NCBI RefSeq assembly: GCF_000350225.1
Contig: NW_005179106.1
Coordinates: 100,453 to 164,452 of the forward strand
Direction: 5' to 3'
Origin: Chondrus crispus
Taxonomy: Eukaryota; Rhodophyta; Florideophyceae; Gigartinales; Gigartinaceae
DNA: 64,000 bases
Shown here: piece after piece, positions 20,366-30,656 of the stretch
How the letters are laid out: each line of letters starts with the position of its first letter
Numbering within the stretch: position 1 is the first letter of the stretch
Notes under the pieces: model-generated
The model's database searches: none
What the model was told of the DNA's origin: nothing
Seen by the model: only the letters and a program-made list of their open reading frames with translations
Translations under genes and position numbers: made by a program

Positions 20366-21457
20366 ATGCTGCCCCCTCGCTACTTCGCGGGCCGCGCGCC
20401 GGCGCCGCATGCAGACTCTTCCAGCGACGAAGAAGAGGAAGCCGCCGCGAAGCCTGCGCAGCCGCCCGCGCCTCGCAAGCGCCCGCGCTTCGTCGCTCGC
20501 GTCTTGTCGCGCCCGCCGCCAGTCGCGCCCGCGCCAGTCGCGCGCCGGCGCGCCCCGACTGCCGCTTTCGTGCCCGTGGGCTCTGGGGGAGGCCGAAGCG
20601 CAGAGCAGGAAGAGGAGGAGGAGGAGTCTTCCGAGGAGGAGAGCAGCTCCGCGAGCGACGACTCGTCGTCGGGGAGCGACAGCGCCTCCGACGAGCGGGG
20701 GAGAAGCGCGCCGGAGGAAGAGGAGGACGAGGAGGATGATGTAGCGGTGCCGCGGCCATTGTTTGTGCCGAGGCATCTTCGGACGAGCCAGGCGGCGTTG
20801 GATGTGGAGGGCGCGCGGATGGCGGCAGCCCGGGCGGCGGAGGACAAAGCGGCGCGACGGCGCGAGGCGCAGCGGCTGGTCGCGCACATCTTGGCGGAGG
20901 AGGAGAACGTGCGAGACGCGTGGGCGAGCGTCACGAACGACGAGCTGCCGGATGATGAGGACCGCGAGGAGGACCACGAGATGGAGGTCGCGCTGTGGAG
21001 GCTGCGCGAGGTGCTTCGCGTGAAGAGGGATCGGGAGGAGAGGGCGGAATGGGAGAGGAAGCGCAGTGGGGAGGTTGTCGAGCCCAGGAAAGAGAGGGGG
21101 GAGGGGGAGGGGCGCGCGGAGACGAACGAAGCAGGGGAGGGGCAGTCGACGGCTAAGCCGGCATTTTTGCAGAAGCATTACAAGACGGGGCCTTTCTTTT
21201 TGGAAACCAACGAAGATGGGACTTACAAGGAGGAAATTTATAATAGGGATTATAATCGGGGGACAGAGCAGGATCAAGTGCGCAGGTTAGGGCTTCCGGG
21301 CCCGATGCAGGTGCGAAGGGGGGAGTTCGGGAAGGCAAGCAGGTCGAAATATACGCATCTAGCGGCGGAGGATACTGCAGCGGGGATGGCGAGGGAACTG
21401 AGGCAGGATAGGGAGCTTGCAGATGTGTTGCGGCGGAACGAGCACAGGAAGACGTGA
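20366..21457 (+). CDS. MFAP1-type spliceosomal protein
   Basis: 363 residues. Acidic, low-complexity N-terminal half with E/S-rich runs (about 18-28 and 85-150), a basic helical middle (MAAARAAEDKAARRREAQRLV), then the conserved MFAP1 C-terminus: FLQKHYKTGPFF, IYNRDYNRGTEQDQ, LPGPMQVRRGEFGKASRSKY and THLAAEDT. MFAP1 belongs to the U4/U6.U5 tri-snRNP / B-complex set in the nucleus. The presence of a conserved splicing protein fits the intron found in the PP1 gene. The open frame extends 38 codons upstream of this ATG, but the MLPPRYFAG start gives a normal protein. Repetitive E/S codons make this stretch prone to replication slippage. Confidence 0.85.
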   Translation: MLPPRYFAGRAPAPHADSSSDEEEEAAAKPAQPPAPRKRPRFVARVLSRPPPVAPAPVARRRAPTAAFVPVGSGGGRSAEQEEEEEESSEEESSSASDDSSSGSDSASDERGRSAPEEEEDEEDDVAVPRPLFVPRHLRTSQAALDVEGARMAAARAAEDKAARRREAQRLVAHILAEEENVRDAWASVTNDELPDDEDREEDHEMEVALWRLREVLRVKRDREERAEWERKRSGEVVEPRKERGEGEGRAETNEAGEGQSTAKPAFLQKHYKTGPFFLETNEDGTYKEEIYNRDYNRGTEQDQVRRLGLPGPMQVRRGEFGKASRSKYTHLAAEDTAAGMARELRQDRELADVLRRNEHRKT

Positions 21458-21669
21458 TGCTGCGATTTGGCTTTCTGAGGGCATCGTTCTATTGCACCTT
21501 GGTTTTCGGGTCAACGTCACGTCAAAGAAGAGCCTGTACTCGTGGGCTTGGCACATCGGCAGCAACAGGAAACTGTCAGATTCGAAAAGGATGACCGCGA
21601 GGTAACTTCATTTCACCTACTGACTACTCACGTGGTTGCAAGCTGCATACAATATGAATATGGATACTT

Positions 21670-22830
21670 TTAAAAAAGGCCGATCACCTTGTCCGTGACG
21701 GTTTCAATGGACTGGGTGGCGTCAATGCGATGGACCTTGCCCTTGGCCTCGTAGTACTGAATGACGGGCATCGAGGTTTCGACAAAGGTGCGGAAGCGCT
21801 TTTTGATGCTTGCAATATTATCATCCGTACGGCCCGAAGTCTTGCCGCGTTCCAAAAGACGGCGCTCCATCTCCTCTTCTGGGCAATCGAAGAACAAGAC
21901 AAATTCAAAATCGGAGACATCCTTCTCAAACGCGCCCGCTTGGTCGAGCTTGCGCGGAAAGCCGTCGATAAGCACGCCCGGCGCCGTGGTGCCCTCGATG
22001 GCACTCTTGAGCAATGCAATGGTAATCTCACCCGGGACGATCTTGCCCTCCTTGATCATGTCATCGATCATGACACCCTGTTCCGAGCCGGACTTGACCT
22101 CTGCACGAAGCAAGTCCCCGGCCGAAAAATGAACGAAGCCGTACTTCTCGACAAGTTTTGCGCACTGCGTGCCCTTACCCGACCCGGGTCCTCCGAGGAC
22201 GAAGAAGATGCGATGAGCGGGGCTGGCGGGGACGCTCTTCGGCGCGGCGAGCTGGACTCCAGCGTCGCGCAGCAACGAGTGCCCCAGCCACTCGACAGGG
22301 TTGGGGGGGTTGAGCCTGCACATCTCGGTTAGTGCCTTTGTGATGAGCGGGCACACGGTCTTGGTGAGGTACTCCTTGGCGTCGGCGGCCTTGTACTGGT
22401 CCGGGGAGGAGTACTCCGGGAAAAAGAAGGCGATCTCCTTTGCGGCGGACTGCGGGCTATCGGAGCCGTGGGTGGCGTTTCGCGAGCCGTCGGTGCCGAA
22501 GCGTGCGCGCAGCGAGTCGGGCTCGGCCACACGCGCCTTGGCCGAGTCGGTCGGGCCCATGAGCGCGCGCCAGGCCGGGATGGCCGCGTCCTTGCGCAGC
22601 ACCAGAGCAAGCAAGGGGCCGGACGACATGAAGGTGGTCAGCTCGTCGTAGAACGGGCGGTCCTTGTGCTCCAGGTAGAACTCGGCCGCGCGCTGCTTCG
22701 TCAGCGTCTGCGTGGCGCGCTCCGCGATGACGAAGCCGTGGGTCTTTATGACTGACAGGATCGCCTCCTGCTTCGGGTACGCGTCGGGCTTGATGAGCGC
22801 AAGCGTGGACTCGATTTGCAGGCCGACCAT
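21670..22830 (-). CDS. NDP kinase - Dpy30 - adenylate kinase fusion
   Basis: 386 residues. Residues 5-142: nucleoside diphosphate kinase domain ([10 protein letters not shown] start; RNATHGSDS with the phospho-accepting His121). Residues about 152-188: Dpy-30 motif ([20 protein letters not shown], then [13 protein letters not shown]). Residues 206-386: adenylate/UMP-CMP kinase domain with P-loop [33 protein letters not shown] and a short lid ([12 protein letters not shown]), so it is the short cytosolic type. The NDPK+Dpy-30 arrangement is that of NME5-type proteins, and Dpy-30 is a dimerisation/docking motif. All catalytic residues appear intact, so both NTP-balancing reactions are plausible. 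Met at 22,830 was preferred over one ten codons upstream because the NDPK fold starts right after it. Upstream lies a G-rich run on the plus strand. Confidence 0.88.
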   Translation of the reverse strand: MVGLQIESTLALIKPDAYPKQEAILSVIKTHGFVIAERATQTLTKQRAAEFYLEHKDRPFYDELTTFMSSGPLLALVLRKDAAIPAWRALMGPTDSAKARVAEPDSLRARFGTDGSRNATHGSDSPQSAAKEIAFFFPEYSSPDQYKAADAKEYLTKTVCPLITKALTEMCRLNPPNPVEWLGHSLLRDAGVQLAAPKSVPASPAHRIFFVLGGPGSGKGTQCAKLVEKYGFVHFSAGDLLRAEVKSGSEQGVMIDDMIKEGKIVPGEITIALLKSAIEGTTAPGVLIDGFPRKLDQAGAFEKDVSDFEFVLFFDCPEEEMERRLLERGKTSGRTDDNIASIKKRFRTFVETSMPVIQYYEAKGKVHRIDATQSIETVTDKVIGLF

Positions 22831-23830
22831 TTTGGAGATGGGGGAGGGATGGGGGGGCAATGGGGGGGGGGGATGGAGAGGGATGGTGGGGGTGGAGGAG
22901 ATGGAGGAGGGACGTTGATAGAGGTACTGTACAGTAGCGCATCAACTTGATAGAGCAGCAGCACAGCGGTAGTGTCAGCGGACACTGCCTGTGAGAGAGT
23001 CCGCTTCATGAGAATTCTAGGTTTGGCAGAAAAGCACCGGTGACAAAACAGGCTGTTGCACCGTGATCAGTTTGTCACGGTGGGTATGTATGCTGCATTT
23101 TTTCTGGATAAACGGGAATGAAAGGCTATTTCTCCCCATCAAATTTTATTGGTTGCAAGAAGTGGAATGTATTACTCTGTTCCAGCATGGGGTGATTATG
23201 CATTCCACTATCTCTGTAATGTGTCCCTTTCCACAATTTATTTTCCCGAAACTGTTTGTATTTCTTACGAAGTCTTGGCTTTGTCTGCAACTTGTGGAGA
23301 AGGTAAGACAGGTGTCCCGGAGAAACTTGCGAAACTACTGGAATTCGTACTAATTCTTCACATAGCCAACCTTTCCGGAGCGTTCGATCCCGATCCAGAC
23401 GAGGCCCTATAAAATCCCATTGATGAGTTGCACCGCCCTTCTATCTAGCTGCCGAGACAGATCCAGGGATTTCATCCAGTGCTTCGAATCCCAGGATTTC
23501 ACCCGGTGACAAGAATCGCAATTCTCTCTTCTTCGTTGGCGGCTTTCTCAAGCCCTGACACTAATACTCCTAGGAGTATTAGTGAGATAGGACTACGTTT
23601 CTGTGTATCAACACGGGGATCCGGGGCACCGAGTACAGAAGCTGCACTGGAATGCATGTGCAGGTGCACTATTTCTCTATTCATTGAGCATGTCCACAGT
23701 GATCCCAAAATGCTAAGTTTTTGTTCCCTATTGCTCTCCCCAGCGAATTTGCGCCGTCCATTCTCTTATATTATTCTTAACAATGTTACGCAACACTGAT
23801 CCTTCAGTTTGAAGTTTTGAAAATCGCTTT
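22831..23830. other. Intergenic, with one perfect palindrome
   Basis: 1 kb with only short ORFs. The first 60 bp are G-runs in the NDPK gene's 5' region. A perfect 26-bp palindrome is listed separately. Confidence 0.45.
23559..23584. repeat. Perfect 26-bp palindrome without loop
   Basis: CACTAATACTCCT is directly followed by its reverse complement at 23,572-23,584. No spacer at all. Confidence 0.92.
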
Positions 23831-24895
23831 ATGCCTCATCATTACGCCCCCTTTATCGCCCATTCATTGCCTTATCTGCAATTATCCTATGATTTCGGTA
23901 CGATGAAACCAATCGTCAAAGACATTCAACAGTTCTATGCGTTTCTGACGACTTTCTATACATCATTTCTCTCCGCATACTTTTCAATGTCAGCGCCGGA
24001 GCAAGGTGGTTCTTCGAGTTCAGATCGTTCTAACACCGAAGCACAGGTAGTTCCTGTTCCAGACGTTCTCCCTCGAGATATATGTCGCCCAGTTGTGCGA
24101 CGAGATGGCCGTGGTCGTTTCTCAATTCGATCTTCACAGTCCCGGCAGAGAGTACGGCGAGCCCAACAGCAAAGAGATTACATTCGTCAAAGAGAAATTT
24201 TGAAGAAGCGACTTTATGAGGATTATCTGCACGCATTTTGTCTCCGAGGTAACAGCAGCGATCATATCTCTACTTCAAGGTTAACAGGACCGCTCGTTGT
24301 AATATTTGAACGTCTTTTACAAAAGCCATATCGCCTCGGAAGAACTGAGCGATGCATGAAAATGTGCTCTTTCTACATGGAAGGGGGACACTTGCGTCAC
24401 AATAATATTTCTAGTCAGGACCAAGGTCTTTTTACAGCCCCATATCCGACCCTTGCAAAGAGATCAAAGAAATACCGTGGCTGCCACCTGCCCTCTGTCA
24501 CTAAACCTATGACTGCAATGGCGAATGTCAGTGAGTGGATCAAATCTGCGTGGTCTGTGAACGCTCTTACAACGGATACTGAAATGGAGGCATACGAAAT
24601 ATGCAAGAGTATTATGGACACCTACAATCCTGTGGTCAGGGCCACATACAGGTCACGTCGGAGAGTCATTCAAGATCTTCTGAACCTGAAACAGAGACGC
24701 CACGGGGCGACTTATGTGCGAACTGTAGCATTTCGCTTTCGGACCGCTCCAGAACTATCCGTGCAGAACCCAGTCGCTCACCTCAAGAAGTCAATGATGA
24801 GCAACGTGAAGTTGAGCAGACTTCCCTTCCAAATAATGGCACGGATGCTGCTGCCAGAATTGTGGATCCGAACGACGCTTCAGAAACTCACTTGA
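23831..24895 (+). CDS. Uncharacterised protein, possibly decayed
   Basis: 354-codon open frame with no family I recognise. It is basic, with an R/Q-rich stretch (SRQRVRRAQQQRDYIRQREI, about 103-122) that could be a coiled coil, and one Cys-rich point (RCMKMCSF). Near 24,700 another frame takes over as the better-looking one (EPETETPRGDLCANC...), which suggests a frameshift. It opens a 4-kb region of interrupted plus-strand frames, so it may be the intact front of a dead mobile gene. Function unknown. Confidence 0.3.
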   Translation: MPHHYAPFIAHSLPYLQLSYDFGTMKPIVKDIQQFYAFLTTFYTSFLSAYFSMSAPEQGGSSSSDRSNTEAQVVPVPDVLPRDICRPVVRRDGRGRFSIRSSQSRQRVRRAQQQRDYIRQREILKKRLYEDYLHAFCLRGNSSDHISTSRLTGPLVVIFERLLQKPYRLGRTERCMKMCSFYMEGGHLRHNNISSQDQGLFTAPYPTLAKRSKKYRGCHLPSVTKPMTAMANVSEWIKSAWSVNALTTDTEMEAYEICKSIMDTYNPVVRATYRSRRRVIQDLLNLKQRRHGATYVRTVAFRFRTAPELSVQNPVAHLKKSMMSNVKLSRLPFQIMARMLLPELWIRTTLQKLT

Positions 24896-24901
24896 GTTTC
24901 T

Positions 24902-24953
24902 GTGCCCAGACTCTGCGTGAGCAGCTGAAGCTGCTCACGCAGAGTCTGGGCAC
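24902..24953. repeat. Perfect 25-bp hairpin with 2-nt loop
   Basis: Arms at 24,902-24,926 and 24,929-24,953, loop GA. GC-rich arms (CAGACTCTGCGTGAGCAG core). It begins 7 nt after the stop of the preceding open frame. Confidence 0.92.
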
Positions 24954-24999
24954 GGATCGGAGCATGACTATACTCAAAAAAGAAAACTGGAACGAATGA

Positions 25000-27930
25000 T
25001 TGAACTGGCCCTCAACGATGATAACTTCTTGATAGTGTGCTCTCTATTTGACGAGCAGCCGGATATTGAATTCGGCATGTATGCTGGAGTTTACTTAGAC
25101 CAGTGCCGTCGTGAAAAATTACAGCAACCGCTTTCATGAAGGAAGTGCTCACTTACTCTCACTGGAAGAAATTCGGTATTGTCAACAGAAGATAGCATGA
25201 GGAACGCGAACAGAGATTGCGATCGACCATGCATACTATTGAAGCAATTCGGGCTGTCCATGGCAAGAAATCGTATCAAGAGATGCGCTGGAACTTTCCT
25301 TGAGACAGATATCCTTAGCAGTCTACTTTCCCGTTTGCAAATCTTGCTCTTTTCATTTCCGTTCTCTTCGAAGCCCGGTATCCTTCCCAAATCGGTCCAT
25401 TTCACTTACATGACTACAAGTACCTGCCAGAAAATAAAAGCGAGTCTTTTTGCTTTTAATTATATCGCAGCACTTGCGTCTTTAGACATGACGATTGTCG
25501 CCCCTACCAGGAAGCATCTCATTCGACGATTTTTCGAGTTGGTCGATTGCCGCTAGCTATTGCAATCGAGCGAACCAATGTTACCAAGAGGCAGACGACT
25601 GCTATTGGTGGTGCGGTGGGCGGGGGGGATTTTCCCCTATCGTTCTCCAGTGGCTTGTTTTCAAGGGAGAGCATGTTCCAAACGTTGCCTCCGCAGTTGT
25701 TTTTGCGCTTCCGAGCAGTAGATAGTTTCTCACTGTCGATCGGGAACGTGTACCATATTCCTCTTTCGGGGCGAGAATTGAAGACCTAAAAAATGTGTTC
25801 AAGAGTAGAGTGGTCTAGATTTGCCTGACACCGGAAGCATTGGTCTTGGAACACAAGGGAGATCAAACCTCAAACCGCCCATGACCAAACGAGATTCGAT
25901 TTCGTCCTTAAGTTCCATAGCGATGGATAGATCCCGAAGGACCTTTCTCGATGAGACTTTGGCACCTTGATCCGAAGGCCCCCAAAAGACGCTCTCTTTT
26001 ATAAAAGATTATATAATAGGGACTATAGTCCCTGTTTATACTTTGTGTCACTCAGAAAATTAATTCATGGCTTTTGGCTCAGTTCCAGACGTCGAAGAAA
26101 ACTAAACCTTGTGGAAGGGTAGGAGAAATCAGAAAAGGGGGCGAAGACCATATGTGTCGAATATATCGCGCCCTTGCTGTAGTGTATCGGCTAAGCGGTC
26201 GAGTTGTTGTCGTAGAACTAAGAGCTGATCAAGAGCGACGCATTGAGAAAAAAGATGCAGAAGGAGAACTTCAGTTCGTTGTGGCATTGGTACCAGCAGA
26301 TCAAGTAGAAATAATGATAACACTGCGGCGCCTGCTTGCAATAGAAGCGCGACAAGAGAAATGTCACGATGCATCCGTGCATCACATGCAGAACGTTGGT
26401 CAATCCGGTGGTACGACGAGAAGGAATCAACCCACTTGATCTCTTCACAGGAGCGATCGAATTTCGGGGACTACATAATGGTTGATGACAAAATGACAAG
26501 AATATCGCTAAGCTTTGGGCTGATTTTCTGTTCTGCTTGTGACTTCATGTGATACAACCCAGTATTGCGCATGGCGATGCCCCAGAAACGTTGTGCCCCG
26601 CCGATGAATGAACAGCCCCAGTGAAGGCCCTGACGGCTGTGGACCGTGCCGTTGAATTACACACGAGAGAAACATTAAACACTTTAAAAGCATGTGCACT
26701 GCGCCAAGAAGAGCGCGTTGAGGTACTCGTTGCGTTGTGTACATCTCTGAGAGAGCACGAAAGGCCCTTCTCCTGATAAAAATTTCGAACAAACGAAACT
26801 CTTTCAATAGAGATGCTGGCTCTGTTTCACATAACATGGGGGCCAGTTACGACCGATATTCTTTGTTTCCGAACTTGAAACGGGTGGGGAACAGCGGAAA
26901 GGAACGGCCAAGTGAACCAGACGAGCTCATTATAAAGGTTGTGCACGACTGCCAAGAGTCGGAAACCGTACTTCGACCGGGGTCAGAGCTATTGGCTGAA
27001 GAAGTAGAAGAACTTGTCGATATGGTGGTAAGAGAACTCTCAGAGGCGTGCTGCAATAAAGGAAATGAGGGACCAGAGGAGAAGGCGTGTCGCACAGAAG
27101 CGGAAGAAACAGTGCTTGCCCATGTTCTAGTCCTCGCAATGCTCACGCAAGCATTGCCCAGGCGAGAACATCCGTTCAAAAGCATACTTGCTTTGACGAT
27201 TCCTGCCAGGAATGGTGAGAGATACAGTAGTATGCTCGAGAAGCCAAATGCGTTCGACCGTTTACGAGCACTCTTTGGGACCTGTATTCTACATCGACCA
27301 GACCAGTCATACTATTCGTACACACTCTTTCAAGCCCTGTAAACGACCGAGAACAAGGGCTTAGGACTGCATGAGGAACTGACGTTCTTGTTAGGAACTC
27401 ATGGACGACATGAAGCTGGCGCATACGAATTATCAGCGGAACAAAATCTTGCGCCGGACGGGGCACTCGCAAGAGTGACTCGTATGCTTTCCGTTCTAGA
27501 TAAACTGTCGTCGTACGATTATTCGGTAACGGCAGACTTGCGCGTGTCTTGTAAGGAACAAGAAATGAGAATTGAGGATGCTAGTAAGGCACTTCCATGC
27601 GGTGGTGGCAGTCTTGAAAGTGAAAAACTATTGCGGGGCGGGCGCTATTGTGATAATTGCTCGACAATTTCCGTGATGTGTCCGTCTCGTCAAGCAGCAC
27701 TTGAGTCAGGGAACTAAAGGCTTCGTCTTGCCGACATATTCCGAGCTTCTCCAAAGAGCGATGTCCGCCGATTACGGGAAGAGGTGCTTACAAGACCGCG
27801 TAAATTTGTGCTCATGGGCCATGACCGAGCATGCAAACTGTGCATGGGCGGATCGGATTTCATTTCTTGCGGCGAACCCCGACGGAGCGGTAGCCCACTC
27901 CGCCTTTTCGTAGGGCTGGCTACCATCTTT
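25000..27930 (+). pseudogene. Decayed coding-like region
   Basis: Plus-strand open pieces at 25,179-25,556, 26,074-26,439, 26,737-27,342 and 27,388-27,717 alternate with stops and frame changes. Some carry coding-like composition (a 201-codon piece with acidic, Leu-rich helices; a Cys-containing piece near 27,810-27,880 with CKLCMGG and ISCG in one frame). No domain is recognisable. This looks like one or more old genes, likely from mobile elements, broken by frameshifts. Confidence 0.3.
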
Positions 27931-27968
27931 ACTCATATGAAATCATATGACTAAAGATGGTAACCAGC
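27915..27968. repeat. 26-bp inverted repeat with two mismatches
   Basis: Arms at 27,915-27,940 and 27,943-27,968 with AA between. It lies at the right end of the decayed region. Confidence 0.8.
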
Positions 27969-29357
27969 TCAAGACATGATGCCGGCCACAAACGAGCGGT
28001 GTACATTGCCCTGATGATCACTATTTAAACCTTATAGTTGACATCAGAAATGAAACTTAGTCGCCTTCGGTAGTGCGCGACCTCATAAACCCCGCCGTTT
28101 TTCTTTCGCTTTATGTTAACCGATCAGAAATTGACTCGATTAAACTGCAGGAGCTCGCACAAACGAGAGTGGGACAGTACTGAACAAAGATAGAGTCCGT
28201 AGATGCATGTCAAATGTTAGCGATAATCGTCGGACATGGATCCAAGGGACGGGGGTGCACAGATGCTCGAAATAGTTGATGTACCTTGCCCATATCTAAA
28301 TTCAATCGCTCTCTCAGAGCGCCAATGTAAGTAAGCTTCACTACAAAAAGATGGGCGCGGCTTCGCCCCACGTTTTTGACATCCACTTCAAAACCAATCA
28401 AACAGCTCCACATCGACTGCTGTGGATTTTTTTAAAGTTTAACGCTCATTTAATTGGCTATCGATACGCAAAATATCACAACTAATGCCTGTCTGATGCC
28501 TGTGCAACAAACACTCAACACGATTTCTGAATCTGCCCCGCAGGGAGGCGGAAATGCTCCAGAACCGCGCAGCCGCATTCCGTATTTTATTGGGGTCTCT
28601 GCGTAGGCGAATTTCATATTCATCAGGGAGCGCCAACTCCCGAACTCGCCCCAGCCTATCTCTTTCTCATCGTGTCCTCCCTTTCCCGCCGGCTCACGCT
28701 TTCCCTTCCATTGTCACATGTCTAGGATGAATCTTCCTCCCCATTCGACTCTTCTCTCTGTGACGCCATGAATTCATCGCGCTCTAAATCTCTAAAGCTC
28801 TCACCGTCGCGCTTTCGCAAGTTCGGAAATCGCAAGAGGGAGACCTTTACATCGTCCACGAGCACTTTTGGACCTGCGCCGCGCCAGGACGTGTTGCCCT
28901 CTTCTTTTTTGAAGCTATGCCCTCCCTATCCCGTCGCTTCACGCCATTTATGTAGTGCAATAAGCTACTTGGGAAGCTGGAACGTTGGATACCGAAGTGC
29001 GGGATTGGGGGACACACGTGTGAATATTTGCACAGTTTTAATTTTAATTATTTTTTATTTAGTCAATTTAGTTAGCATTAATTTAGCTGACAGGAGATTA
29101 GATTTAGGATCTAGCGCCGCGAGCTACTGTAGTGGCTCCGGCCGGGCAATATATAACTTAGCCCATTGACCACCAAGTCAGTAAAGGTAACCCGACAGAG
29201 CCAGAGTCTGATATCGCCTTGGTCGAAGTCCGTCTTTTACAAGACATTCCCTTTTACTACAGATTACTTTATCCTTTGCCCTCGGGGGTTCCCTCTCCTT
29301 TTCCTTTATTTCCCTATCCTTTTATATCTCTAATTCTACCTATTTTCCCTTATCTTG
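27969..29357. other. Gene-poor stretch
   Basis: Short ORFs only. A 133-codon plus-strand frame starts at 28,768 (basic N-terminus, one hydrophobic segment near its end), but nothing supports it as a gene. The part around 29,030-29,170 is AT-rich and then contains an ATATATAA word. Confidence 0.35.
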
Positions 29358-29662
29358 TGTTGATGCCATCGGCCTCGGTTGCGACCGAACCGGTGTAGGT
29401 GTTTTGGCCATCGGGCGACACAGTTGACGTAGTGCTGCTACTGTGACACATTTTCCGACGGAGACTGTTGCAACGACGTCTCCCTCGAAGGGCTTTGTCG
29501 CGTTACAAGCCAGTGTTGGTGCCATCGGCCTCGGTTGCGACCGAACCGGTGGAGGTGTTTCGAGCCATCGGGCGGCACAGTTGGTGTAGCGCTGCTACTT
29601 TCATTTCATCCCGTCGGGTTGCGCTGCGACGCCCCCGTCGAAGGCCTTGTCGAGTTACAAGG
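29358..29662. repeat. Tandem duplication, unit about 156 bp
   Basis: The unit starting TGTTGATGCCATCGGCCTCG at 29,358 is repeated from 29,514. Both carry GGTTGCGACCGAACCGGTG, CCATCGGGCG, GTGCTGCTACT-like and a final GTTACAAG. Identity looks high in the first 70 bp and lower later. Confidence 0.8.
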
Positions 29663-30656
29663 TGTTGAAGAAGCTCAATAAGCATTGGCCTTACAACCCA
29701 ATGGAACCGGGGTACCTAAGAACACGCCCCAGCCCACACTCGTCGAACAGTTCTCTTCGCAAGTCTCTACCACATCGATCCCGGGCCGGGCTGTTTCTCT
29801 GTGCCCCCCTTATCAGGGATCTGAGCTACCACGAGTCGCAAGCTCGTTCAAACGGAGAAGGGAGAGTGGAACACTCCGTAGCGCTGTGCCGTCAGCAGTT
29901 CTTCTTTTTGTTGCCGTTGTTGTTTTTGCTGGACCATCGGACCGCGGTCTCTGCCTGACAGGCGCATTGCACTACAATTTATTTCATCGTCGCACCTCAT
30001 TTAATCCGTCCGAATCCCCGTCATGCCACGTTATGCGAAACTCGCGTGTTTCTCGCATGCAAAAGAGATTGATGTAGTCCCTTCAGGGGGGATTGGACCT
30101 GGTGTGAAGCTTGTTGCGCTGTTTGCGCATGGGACCATATTAGGGATTTGTGTGGCACAGGAGGTCGGTGGTGTATGGATTTGGGACTCCAGCGGGGACG
30201 GCGGGATTCCAGAAAGAGGTCGCTGAGGTCGGGATCAGGGACGGCTAGGGGGTGGCGAGGGAGATGTTTTTTTGGCAATTGGAATGCAGAGGCTACTTGG
30301 AAATGTTCTTCTCGCCGTGGACCATTGCGTTACGCAATCCGCATAATTGGGGGGAGAGGTCCTCAGTCCTTTGGAGCACAATGTTTCTGAAGATCTGGTC
30401 TTCTTTCCTCACTTCTGTTTATCAATCAAGAAAATCGCGAAGTCATCGTTGTTCAAGTCTCTCGTCCGTCATAGCAATTCAATTTAAGCCACCATGAATT
30501 ATTCTACTCTGCTGAAGATATGTACATTCCTGAAATGAGGGACTACTCAATAGGAAGCAATCCATGGTCAGCGTCGAACTGCCTTTGCGCCGCTCTGAAT
30601 TTTTCAGGTCTCGAGAGTATCTTTCTTGGTCCTTCGTTACAAGGTGGTAAAATCTA
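29663..30656. other. Gene-free stretch
   Basis: Competing short frames on both strands, including a 130-codon plus-strand one at 29,685 with a hydrophobic segment. No homology recognised. Confidence 0.35.

Noticed and set aside
23470..23520. tRNA-like B-box (CTTCGAATCC)
   Set aside because: No matching A-box, acceptor stem or anticodon arm could be folded around it.
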